Assembly: GCA_026988195.1 (NCBI GenBank) | Contig: JALSLS010000459.1 | Location: 1-6,564, forward strand | DNA length: 6,564 nt | Source: Methylomonas sp. | Lineage (GTDB): Bacteria; Pseudomonadota; Gammaproteobacteria; Methylococcales; Methylomonadaceae | Direction: 5' to 3' | In this document: piece after piece, positions 1-5,781 of the stretch | Layout of the letters: every line of letters begins with the position of its first letter | Position numbering within the stretch: position 1 is the stretch's first letter | Position numbers and translations under genes: made by a program | The notes under the pieces: generated by a model | The model's input: the letters and a program-made list of their open reading frames with translations, nothing else | Told to the model about the DNA's origin: nothing | Databases searched by the model: none

Positions 1-30
1 ATTCTTTTACCCTCTAAAATAATTTAAATT

Positions 31-48
31 TGGATTAACTATAATCCA
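31..48 (+). promoter_or_regulatory. Palindrome overlapping a possible -10 box
   Basis: TGGATTA (31-37) and TAATCCA (42-48) form a perfect 7-base inverted repeat with a four-base centre. A consensus TATAAT lies within it at 40-45. A start near 52 would place an AGGA ribosome site (66-69) and an ATG (74) in sensible positions. No good -35 box is seen at 16-18 bases upstream, so any promoter here would be weak or activator-dependent. An operator role for the palindrome is inferred only from the overlap. Confidence 0.25.
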
Positions 49-73
49 TAAGCTAATAACAACAAAGGAAAAT

Positions 74-121
74 ATGACTGTATTATGGAATAAGCTAACC
101 CCTTTATATGTTTGTAAGTGA
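74..121 (+). CDS. Possible 15-codon peptide ORF
   Basis: The ORF runs from ATG at 74 to TGA at 119-121 and encodes MTVLWNKLTPLYVCK. AGGA at 66-69 lies four bases before the ATG, and a TATAAT is found at 40-45, so the signals for expression are roughly in order. The stop codon is the first unit of a TGAT tetranucleotide tract (119-132). I do not recognise the peptide. It could be a leader peptide, the remnant of a truncated gene, or chance in AT-rich DNA. Confidence 0.2.
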   Translation: MTVLWNKLTPLYVCK

Positions 122-132
122 TTGATTGATTG
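119..132. repeat. TGAT tetranucleotide tract near a G8 run
   Basis: The tetranucleotide TGAT is repeated three and a half times at 119-132. Nine bases further on, a run of eight G occupies 142-149. Both are simple-sequence tracts prone to slippage. They lie downstream of the 15-codon ORF, and no convincing gene covers them. Confidence 0.45.
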
Positions 133-149
133 TTTAATAAAGGGGGGGG

Positions 150-464
150 AACTAAAGGGCTGAACGGGGAGTATAGACTGATTTTTAGTCAGACTGTATT
201 TTTCAAGGCATTGAATATTATAGATATTTATGATTTAAATACAATAATTCGACAGCCTAGGCTCAGGGTAAACAAAAAACAACTTTTCAACACAAAACCA
301 TCAGGCAATTGATTAACAATTACTGTGTATTATCAGTGAGCTGTACGAATGAATTTTATGTGCTTGCAAGTAAAATGAAAATTTTTACCGAAAACCCCGT
401 CAAGTCTTTTTAAATTATTTTTTAGGGGACGGTGGGTAGTTACACTAATAGTTTAGTAGAGGAA
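150..464. other. Gene-poor AT-rich stretch downstream of tupA
   Basis: No gene is supported here on either strand. A 60-codon plus-strand frame (130-312) needs a TTG start, has no ribosome site, reads through the G8 run and matches no family I know. On the minus strand this is where a tupB permease would be expected after tupA, but no hydrophobic permease-like reading frame is present. I also see no clear intrinsic terminator for the minus-strand operon. CCCC (396-399) and GGGG (425-428) face each other across a T-rich stretch but do not form a proper stem. Confidence 0.5.
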
Positions 465-1268
465 TCACTTTACATCGGGGTAAAACAAGTGCTCTCCTCC
501 TTTTGTAAAACCTGAAATTATTTCTTGTCCTTGTTTACTGGTTACAAAATTAATGTATTTTTTTGCTAGACGGTAACGAATATGTGAACCCTTTTTGGGG
601 TTTACAGCCATCACATGATAAGGGTTAAATAGTGATTCATCTCCTTCAAATTGTACCTTTAACATCATTTTGCCCGAAAAAGCGATTTGTGTTCCTCGAT
701 CAGTTAAAGCATAACCTTGTTTATTATCGGCAATACGTAACACTGTCCCCATTCCTTGGCCAGCGGCCATATACCATGGGCCTTTAGGTTCAACCTTTGC
801 CAGTTTCCATAACTGTAATTCTTTTTTATGGGTACCGGAATCATCCCCTCTTGAAATAAAGGGTGCTTCAGTTTTAGCAATTTTGAGCATTGCTTCTGTT
901 ACTGTTACTGCTGAGGCTATTCTAGCAGGATCATTCTCTGGCCCAACAATAACAAAATCATTATGCATTACTGCGGTACGGTCAATAAAATCACCACTTT
1001 CAACGTATTTTAGTTCAGCAGCAGGAGCATGAACAAAAACTACGTCCACATCACCATTCGCCCCTATTTTAAGGGCCTTACCTGTCCCTACTGCAATCAC
1101 ATCAACTTTAATGTCAGTTTTTTTTTCAAATACCGGATGTAATATTGCAAGCAATCCTGAGTTCTCTGTACTGGTTGTGGTCGACAGACGCAGTCTTTGC
1201 TCTGCACTCACGTGCTGGTTTGTCATTAATAAAACAGCCAGCATTAATATATACTTCATAACCTTCAT
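465..1268 (-). CDS. tupA: TupA-like tungstate-binding periplasmic protein
   Basis: Predicted periplasmic substrate-binding protein (267 aa) of the TupA family, which delivers tungstate, or in some cases molybdate, to an ABC importer. Residues 1-22 look like a Sec signal peptide with cleavage after VSA. The mature protein opens with the family motif STTTSTENSGLL (29-40). It continues with VGTGKAL (60-66), GDVDVVFVHAP (72-82), NDFVIVGPENDPA (103-115) and FISRGDDSGTHKKE (137-150). The Ser/Thr motif and the SRGD-x-SGT arginine are the residues that hold the oxyanion in characterised TupA proteins. Length and order of motifs are normal. ATG at 1268 is preferred over the Met at residue 4 because AAGGA lies six bases upstream. 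The gene follows the porin gene by 15 bases on the same strand, so they are probably co-transcribed. No tupB or tupC follows in the window, which is unusual. Family assignment is firm; tungstate rather than molybdate is inferred. Confidence 0.9.
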   Translation of the reverse strand: MKVMKYILMLAVLLMTNQHVSAEQRLRLSTTTSTENSGLLAILHPVFEKKTDIKVDVIAVGTGKALKIGANGDVDVVFVHAPAAELKYVESGDFIDRTAVMHNDFVIVGPENDPARIASAVTVTEAMLKIAKTEAPFISRGDDSGTHKKELQLWKLAKVEPKGPWYMAAGQGMGTVLRIADNKQGYALTDRGTQIAFSGKMMLKVQFEGDESLFNPYHVMAVNPKKGSHIRYRLAKKYINFVTSKQGQEIISGFTKGGEHLFYPDVK

Positions 1269-1283
1269 GGTTTTTCCTTTTTC

Positions 1284-2666
1284 TTAAAATTTTACAGACA
1301 CTTGGGTGTAAGCGTAGGTACTATCATTATTACCCGCCTGGTCAATCAAATCCCCAGCAAATAAATGCGCCACGCCACCTTCTATGCGTAAATTATTAGT
1401 CAAAGGTTCCCAGCGTAACCTTGCTTCTACTTGAGTTCCTATATAAGCATCTTGACCCTTTATCCCAGCTGGCACCCAGTTATCGGAGGTACTGGCTCGC
1501 CAGTAACCACGTAATGCAAACATGGTTTTTACTGACTTTATCGGTTCAAGGTTGAGTCGTAATGCTGGAGTCAATAAATTACTGCGAGAAAATGCACCAT
1601 AAATACTGGTGGGACCGAAGTCAAATCGACGCGCACCATATAGCGTATCAAATCGATTGTTCTGGCCGTCATTAGGGTCATCATCTCCACTGGCATAATC
1701 AAATTGACCCATTAATCTTGGAGACCAGGGAGTCTCAAAGCTATAACCAAGTTCAGCGTGATGAAAATGTGCCACGTGATCTAGTGTTGTAGTCGCTGTA
1801 TTTGAAGTGCGGGATTCACCCAGTTGGTATACGGTTTCCAGTTGATAATCAAACTGCTGACGGGCAGGCTTACGCCATAGACGGAAACCGAAGGTATAAA
1901 GTTCGCGGTCTTTGGTGGCAAAGTTTTTATTGTCCTCCTCATCAAGACCAAACAGGAAAAGCTCTCCATTATCATGAGGAGTCAATAAAGGCTGACTGTA
2001 ATGAATTCCCCAGAAACGTCTTTCAGTATGCTCCTGGTCAAAAGCGGGTTTATTATCCTTGATATCTCCACCTACTCTTCGGAACACTGGTAATGTATAA
2101 AAAGCCCTGAATTTTCGGTTTCCAAGTTGCCATTGCCAGTCCATTCCAGTAAAAGCATTGATCGTGTTGCGAAAACGATTTCGCGCTACCAGTCGGCGAC
2201 TGCCGATATCCATGGTGATCCGTCCAGCACGCAGTAAAGAATGACTGCCTTTAGTAACCATATTATCAACAGGCACCTCAATATAAGCCTGGAGTAACTC
2301 CAGTGGATTTGCGATACTTGGCGTTAAGTTTGTCGTTGAGTTGGCTGAACCTGTATCTACCAATTCAATGCGTGAGTCCATCAGTTCAGCACCTAAACGA
2401 GCATATTTAAGGTCTGCTTTGGCATGAACCAAAGTCCGGAATGTCAGAACCTGATCCCCGCCATTACCAGGCTGACCATTAACTGTTTTACGATACTGCT
2501 GATCCAATGTTTCGTACCGTGCTCTATGTTCAAAAGACACTTGTAACCAGTCAGGCAAACCAATCGACTGATCCAGTCGCCAGGGTTTTTCCTGTGCAAA
2601 ACTAACAGCTGAAAGCAAACTAAGAATGCTTATATAAGCTGCTCTTATATATGTATTTAATTGCAT
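1284..2666 (-). CDS. Outer-membrane porin, alginate-export family
   Basis: Predicted outer-membrane beta-barrel of 460 aa. Residues 1-24 are a signal peptide (hydrophobic core about 9-22, cleavage after SFA). The rest is rich in alternating aromatic and polar residues, as in transmembrane strands, and it ends in the beta-signal QVSVKF with a C-terminal Phe. Features typical of the alginate-export/AlgE-like family include SFEHRARYETLD near residue 44, LGAELMDSRIELVDTG (about 92-107), and an R/G-rich stretch RAGRITMDIGSRRLVARNRFRNT near 146-168. The family name comes from AlgE; most members, including this one, sit outside alginate operons and their solutes are unknown. Being the first gene of an operon with tupA suggests passage of oxyanions such as tungstate or molybdate, but this is inference from context. 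No clear ribosome site precedes ATG 2666; the leader is A/T-rich. Confidence 0.85.
   Translation of the reverse strand: MQLNTYIRAAYISILSLLSAVSFAQEKPWRLDQSIGLPDWLQVSFEHRARYETLDQQYRKTVNGQPGNGGDQVLTFRTLVHAKADLKYARLGAELMDSRIELVDTGSANSTTNLTPSIANPLELLQAYIEVPVDNMVTKGSHSLLRAGRITMDIGSRRLVARNRFRNTINAFTGMDWQWQLGNRKFRAFYTLPVFRRVGGDIKDNKPAFDQEHTERRFWGIHYSQPLLTPHDNGELFLFGLDEEDNKNFATKDRELYTFGFRLWRKPARQQFDYQLETVYQLGESRTSNTATTTLDHVAHFHHAELGYSFETPWSPRLMGQFDYASGDDDPNDGQNNRFDTLYGARRFDFGPTSIYGAFSRSNLLTPALRLNLEPIKSVKTMFALRGYWRASTSDNWVPAGIKGQDAYIGTQVEARLRWEPLTNNLRIEGGVAHLFAGDLIDQAGNNDSTYAYTQVSVKF
2628..2651. promoter_or_regulatory. Possible regulator half-sites (TTATATA)
   Basis: A perfect 12-base palindrome GCTTATATAAGC lies at 2628-2639, inside the signal-peptide codons of the porin gene. 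A second TTATATA at 2645-2651 is 15 bases from the first, and a related TTATATT occurs at 2705-2711. ModE-type operators also contain TATATA cores in inverted halves, so these could be binding sites for the divergent ModE-like regulator. The region is AT-rich and the match is short, so chance is a real alternative. Confidence 0.25.
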
Positions 2667-2682
2667 AAATTAAGAAATATAA

Positions 2683-2711
2683 TTGTATCTATCTAAAAAT
2701 ATGTTTATATT
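2683..2711 (+). promoter_or_regulatory. Candidate sigma70 promoter for the regulator
   Basis: TTGTAT (2683-2688) and TATATT (2706-2711) are separated by 17 bases. The -10 matches consensus at five of six positions and the -35 at three of six. A start near 2718 would give a short leader ahead of the eight-codon ORF at 2737. The -10 box overlaps TTATATT (2705-2711), which is inverted relative to AATATAA at 2676-2682, a layout compatible with autoregulation. Confidence 0.4.
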
Positions 2712-2736
2712 ACACGCTTAAATACGAGGAATAAAT

Positions 2737-2763
2737 ATGCATATTATTACCACTTATTCATGA
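2737..2763 (+). CDS. Eight-codon leader ORF coupled to the regulator
   Basis: ATG at 2737 opens an eight-codon frame encoding MHIITTYS that ends at TGA 2761-2763. GAGGA at 2726-2730 lies six bases before its ATG and is the only good ribosome site in the intergenic region. The stop codon overlaps the regulator start (ATG 2760-2762) in an ATGA arrangement typical of translational coupling. The short peptide itself probably has no function, and its translation would deliver ribosomes to the regulator start. The sequence layout is certain; translation of it is inferred. Confidence 0.45.
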   Translation: MHIITTYS

Positions 2764-3770
2764 GCAATATCAATATTCAACATTCATTACAATCCTACCT
2801 AACACTTCATAATCAGGAATATGATCTAAATCCGTTATTACAGTTATTGAATGCAATTGATAAACACGGAAACCTACGTGCCGCTGCCAGCTCATGTGGT
2901 TTTTCCTATCGTAAAGCGTGGAATATTATTCAAGATTTGGAAGCGGTCATTGGCTACCCGCTGGTTAAAAAAAAGAGAGGAAAAGGGACGCAACTTAGCG
3001 TATTAGGAGGAAAACTACTGGCCATCAAAAAGGAAAATGATGTCACTTTTAACGATCAATTAAAAGCTGCAGACAATAAGGCCAATCATTCCTTGCAAGA
3101 CCTGTTATCTCGATCACAAGCGTTACGGATTGTCGCCAGCGATTCGGAAAAATTAAACGCTTTGCGGCAACAGATCCCGGATATCGACCTACATATTGAC
3201 GGAAGCATTCAAGCGCTTTCTGTATATACGGAAGGAAAATGTGATGTAGCCGGCTTTCATATTACTTCTGGAAACGCTCATCATCAACTAACGTTGTATG
3301 CTCAATACCTAGATAAAGAAAATGATCATTTTGTACTTTTGGAGCAACGCCAACAAGGAATCATAAGTCACCCAGACAAGCCTATAGATTCATTACAACA
3401 AATACTCGATCAGCAATCAGTATTTGTTAACAGACAGCAAGGATCAGGTACTCGAATATTACTAGATGGACTACTTAAGAAACAGCATATTAATGCTGAT
3501 CAGTTACAAGGTTATTTGCACGAGGAACATACCCATCTTGCCGTAGCAAGTATGATTATTAGCCGACAAGCGGATGCTGGTTTAGGAATTAAAAGTGTAG
3601 CCAATCGTTTAAATCTTCACTTTACGCCTGTTTGTGATGAACTTTATTTTTTGGTTTTTAGATCTAAAACACCTGAAATTCAGCTCATGTTAAGCATATT
3701 ATTTAACAAAGGTGAGCTAGAAGTTATAAATCACAATGACTTCGTAAATCTTATCCTTGATAAAATATAA
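2760..3770 (+). CDS. ModE-like HTH regulator with PBP-like ligand domain
   Basis: One-component DNA-binding regulator of 336 aa. Residues about 26-87 form a ModE/LysR-type winged helix: the segment NLRAAASSCGFSYRKAW (38-54) is the helix-turn-helix, followed by the wing around KKKRGKGTQLS (70-80). Residues about 122-325 resemble the PBP-like domain (Pfam PF12727) often fused to such HTH domains. Its signature is FVNRQQGSGTR (222-232). This parallels the SRGDDSGTH anion site of TupA, so the regulator plausibly senses the same oxyanion. The C-terminal TOBE/Mop domains of classical ModE are absent. It is divergent from the porin-tupA operon across 93 bases and is the likely controller of it. No ribosome site directly precedes ATG 2760; the start overlaps the stop of an upstream leader ORF. 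Ligand (tungstate or molybdate) and the sign of regulation are inferred. Confidence 0.85.
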   Translation: MSNINIQHSLQSYLTLHNQEYDLNPLLQLLNAIDKHGNLRAAASSCGFSYRKAWNIIQDLEAVIGYPLVKKKRGKGTQLSVLGGKLLAIKKENDVTFNDQLKAADNKANHSLQDLLSRSQALRIVASDSEKLNALRQQIPDIDLHIDGSIQALSVYTEGKCDVAGFHITSGNAHHQLTLYAQYLDKENDHFVLLEQRQQGIISHPDKPIDSLQQILDQQSVFVNRQQGSGTRILLDGLLKKQHINADQLQGYLHEEHTHLAVASMIISRQADAGLGIKSVANRLNLHFTPVCDELYFLVFRSKTPEIQLMLSILFNKGELEVINHNDFVNLILDKI

Positions 3771-3827
3771 TCAATCAATTAGCACAGTATAGAGAAAATG
3801 AGTTATTTTTTTGCAATGTGAATAGAG

Positions 3828-4020
3828 ACTGGTTTTGTTGGTTTTCCGGTAATTGGGAAACTACAGCTAAATAAGATCAAAACTTATCTGCAAGACAACC
3901 GGCATAAAGTGCCTAAAGATAGCTTAACGGGAAAAGCTGACAGTCTATTGCAGTAACGGTAAACTCAATATCAGCAATATATTGCAGGTGATAACTGTGA
4001 TTGGAGAGATTGAATGTTAG
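3828..4020 (+). pseudogene. Decayed IS66-type transposase fragment
   Basis: The plus strand reads in two frames like the C-terminal part of an IS66-family transposase (TnpC). Frame one (3828-3956) gives IGKLQLNKIKTYLQDNRHKV followed by PKDSLTGKADSLLQ and a stop. This resembles the family segment with a short helical stretch and P-K-S-x-x-GKA. A +1 shift (3946-4020) gives YCSNGKLNISNI, which resembles the conserved Y-x-x-x-G-x-x-x-I-x-N-N segment containing a catalytic acidic region. The stretch between these motifs (normally about ten residues with Y-x-x-x-x-W) is deleted, and the ensuing AERAIRP and GRKNWLF motifs are lost. There is no start, no intact domain and no visible IS ends, so this is a dead remnant. 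The assignment rests on motif recall, without an alignment. Confidence 0.5.
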
Positions 4021-4166
4021 TTAGTCTATCTATTGGGGTACTCGCTTAGGAAATGTTTTTTTAAGGTTCTATCTCGGTCACTAAAACCATTTTCTGTGAG
4101 TCAAGAAGAAAGCTTTTTAACTTTCTGATTACCCAGAGCTTCAGTCGTATATAACACACTAGCTCC

Positions 4167-4360
4167 ACGTCATACCAGCAGGGATTGCTGGTATCCAGTG
4201 TGTAGGGACATACGACCTGGATAATTAGCTTATACTTGATTATACAATCACCCCATCCTTGGGTTCTGGATCTCGGCACAAATCTGTCTGGAACAGATTT
4301 GCATTTACCCAAAGGGCATTATGCAGGATAGCATAATGTGAATCCCTGCCGAGATGACGT
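4167..4360. repeat. Structured repeat with ACGTCAT ends (BIME/MITE-like)
   Basis: A 194-base element bounded by inverted ACGTCAT (4167-4173) and ATGACGT (4354-4360). Inside are: a 9-base stem ATACCAGCA/TGCTGGTAT (4172-4180, 4186-4194); TATCCAG/CTGGATA (4192-4198, 4217-4223); and an outer stem TCTCGGCA/TGCCGAGA (4271-4278, 4347-4354). The outer stem encloses two hairpins, CAAATCTGT/ACAGATTTG (4279-4287, 4293-4301) and CATTATGC/GCATAATG (4317-4324, 4331-4338). The two CGTCAT-x-GCAGGGAT halves in opposite orientation look like paired REP units. No transposase is encoded. An 83-codon minus-strand frame across it is a by-product of the repeat. Similar dispersed intergenic elements occur in many proteobacterial genomes. 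Confidence 0.7.
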
Positions 4361-4415
4361 ATAACAGTTGAATCGGCCTTTTTATAAAATGGCTGAGGCT
4401 CGTACGTAATCAGGT

Positions 4416-4760
4416 TTAACTTTGTTTTCTGGATTTGTCAAATGCTAATCCGCTGACTGTTCCCCAAAAAAGCAGGTATAAATTGTATAGGTATGTCATA
4501 AGGTAATTCTTGTCTAAACCGTGTTGAGAATAATCGTATATCCCATCCAAGATCAAAACCCCAACTACAAGCATTAAAACGGTTCTAAACTTATGTTTTA
4601 TTTTTAGCTTTATCACCCCAACTAGAAAAATAAAGCCAGCAAAAAAATGATATAAATTATTGAATATCATTTCAACAGAAAAGAAAGGTACATCGGCAGC
4701 CTGAACTGAAAAATAGAAAAGGAACAAACCGATAGATAAAACAAACCAAAATAATTTCAT
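4416..4760 (-). CDS. Small predicted membrane protein
   Basis: Hypothetical protein of 114 aa that I do not assign to a named family. Residues 3-19 are strongly hydrophobic and followed by SVQAAD, so they may be a cleavable signal peptide. Further hydrophobic segments at about 35-51, 60-75 and 87-106 suggest three more membrane helices separated by a basic loop KLKIKHKFR (51-59). His38 in the first of these and the D-x-I-x-D-Y patch (72-77) recall VanZ-like small membrane proteins, but the resemblance is weak. ATG 4760 is chosen because the frame upstream extends only to a TTG at 4799. No good ribosome site precedes either start. The gene stands alone between repeats, with no partner gene, and codon use is AT-rich like the rest of the window. 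Translation is plausible from the coherent membrane pattern, not proven. Confidence 0.55.
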   Translation of the reverse strand: MKLFWFVLSIGLFLFYFSVQAADVPFFSVEMIFNNLYHFFAGFIFLVGVIKLKIKHKFRTVLMLVVGVLILDGIYDYSQHGLDKNYLMTYLYNLYLLFWGTVSGLAFDKSRKQS

Positions 4761-4889
4761 GAGATTGATAGTTGTAGTTAGAGTAAAAAAATCATTCAAA
4801 TTAAATGACTTTAGAAGAAAAGATAAAGAATACCAAGTCTGGGTGGGCTATTTATTGTCAGTTACCTTAAAGCTGTTTGGGTTAATACC

Positions 4890-5001
4890 CAATGCTACTA
4901 GAAATTCTACCATTTCGAGGTGGTCTGACGAATTCCGACTACAAATACCAGAATGTCTGGTTGTTACGTTTTCACCCCCTACTGTCAAGTCTAGCACTTT
5001 C
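4890..5001. repeat. Left flank of the large palindrome, small hairpin inside
   Basis: This stretch precedes the palindrome at 5002-5167 and seems to belong to the same repeat-like unit. It contains a perfect hairpin ACCAGA/TCTGGT (4947-4952, 4956-4961). Overlapping frames stay open here on both strands (4759-5043 and 4892-5137 plus, 4848-5054 minus), none with start signals or a recognisable domain. That is usual for a non-coding dispersed repeat. Its left boundary cannot be fixed from one copy. Confidence 0.3.
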
Positions 5002-5167
5002 TTATACTTCGCGCGGTCACGACTGCGGTTTTCTAACCGCTGAGTTTTTGCCAATAGCTGCGTTGCTGAAACAGTTGCGTAGCTTGCTATGCGCCTGTTT
5101 CAGCGTCTTGCTATCGACAAAAATCAGCAGCTTATAAATTCCGCATCCGTGACCGCGCGAAGCATAA
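5002..5167. repeat. Large imperfect palindrome (166 bases)
   Basis: The two arms, 5002-5083 and 5086-5167, are inverted copies with scattered mismatches and small indels around a two-base centre. Perfect blocks include CTTCGCGCGGTCACG at 5007-5021 with its complement at 5148-5162, and GCTGAAACAG (5065-5074) with CTGTTTCAGC (5095-5104). The inner 5075-5094 segment also pairs apart from G-U and a few mismatches. A transcript would fold into a very long hairpin. Read outward, both arms give related peptides (NRSRDRAKYKK on minus, KFRIRDRAKHND on plus), so the arms are two diverged copies of one sequence in head-to-head orientation. No terminal transposase or target duplication was found. Confidence 0.7.
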
Positions 5168-5293
5168 CGACTTCATCTCGTAGCTGTAATGAGGGTGCTC
5201 AAGCGGGAGAATTAAGGTACTGACATCGCCTAAATATAAACGATAGAGGACGTTATTGTTGGGTCAAACCTTTTGTACCAACGAGTTCTTGAG

Positions 5294-5315
5294 AGGGTGA
5301 AATCACTCTATTTTT
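5294..5315 (+). terminator. Weak intrinsic-terminator-like hairpin
   Basis: AGGGTGA (5294-5300) pairs with TCACTCT (5303-5309) through one G-U pair, and is followed by ATTTTT to 5315. The stem is short, the loop tight, and no plus-strand gene is known upstream, so this may be fortuitous. Confidence 0.25.
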
Positions 5316-5684
5316 CATTCGTAAGGTTAAAACTTTGTCGTTAAGGATAACAGATTTATTTCAAATATTACCATAATATTCAGCTATATCCATTGTGAAA
5401 ATGGTGGACAACCAGGTGCAAGTTTAAGAAATAGGGGGGGGCAGGAAAAAGAGATTGATTATTGGGGTACTGGCTAAAGCCAGTGTTCCAAAATAACAGA
5501 GCTATTTGCTCGGTGTTTTGAGTTTCAGGAGCGGGTTATTGAGCTCTCGTTACTTAGTTTAATTAAATATAATTTGAAGTGTTCCAGACTAGATCTTAGT
5601 CCGTTACTCGATCTTATGCATCCATGTAGTCGTTGAATTTAATAAAGATTTCTCTGTTACTGATTTGGGCGGATGTGGTGAATA

Positions 5685-5707
5685 CCAATATTGGATGAAG
5701 CCAATAT
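5685..5707. repeat. Palindrome CCAATATTGG with overlapping hairpin
   Basis: CCAATATTGG at 5685-5694 is a perfect 10-base palindrome. Its right part ATATTGG (5688-5694) also pairs with CCAATAT (5701-5707) across a six-base loop, so two alternative pairings share the same bases. It lies downstream of the hibernation-factor gene on the minus strand. A function is not evident. Confidence 0.4.
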
Positions 5708-5709
5708 CG

Positions 5710-5737
5710 TTTTTACCTACATCCCTGTAGGTAAAAA
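5710..5737. repeat. Perfect 12-base-pair hairpin downstream of hpf
   Basis: TTTTTACCTACA (5710-5721) and TGTAGGTAAAAA (5726-5737) form a perfect 12-base stem with a TCCC loop. On either strand the T-run is on the 5' side and A-run on the 3' side, the reverse of an intrinsic terminator. It looks more like a dispersed REP-type palindrome, though it could still protect the 3' end of the hpf transcript. Confidence 0.5.
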
Positions 5738-5781
5738 ACAACGTCATATAAAAACCGTAAACTTAATCTTCCTGAGTATGG

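Larger units (their letters stand above)
5168..5781. other. Gene-poor interval with isolated hairpins
   Basis: No supported gene on either strand over about 610 bases. A run of eight G lies at 5434-5441. A perfect hairpin ACTGGCT/AGCCAGT with a two-base loop is at 5469-5484. Short open stretches, such as a frame ending at the TAG at 5728-5730, lack a start signal and any recognisable motif. The interval includes the hairpins at 5294-5315, 5685-5707 and 5710-5737 listed separately. Confidence 0.5.

Noticed and set aside
130..312. 60-codon plus-strand frame
   Set aside because: TTG start, no ribosome site, passes through the G8 run, and no recognisable motif.
1781..2062. Frames on both strands inside the porin gene
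   Set aside because: They lie within a well-supported porin reading frame and show no motif or start signal.
4061..4312. 83-codon minus-strand frame
   Set aside because: It spans the hairpin-rich repeat and its flank; the peptide has no domain and starts within a stem.
4759..5137. Overlapping frames on both strands across 4759-5137
   Set aside because: Three mutually overlapping frames with no ribosome sites; best explained by the dispersed repeat and palindrome.
4031..5471. 12-base direct repeat TATTGGGGTACT at 4031-4042 and 5460-5471, as possible attachment or duplication sites
   Set aside because: One 12-base repeat is expected by chance in a window this size, and the flanks do not match.
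5710..5737. Intrinsic terminator for the hibernation factor gene
   Set aside because: The stem is perfect but the T-run precedes it and an A-run follows on both strands, so polarity is wrong.
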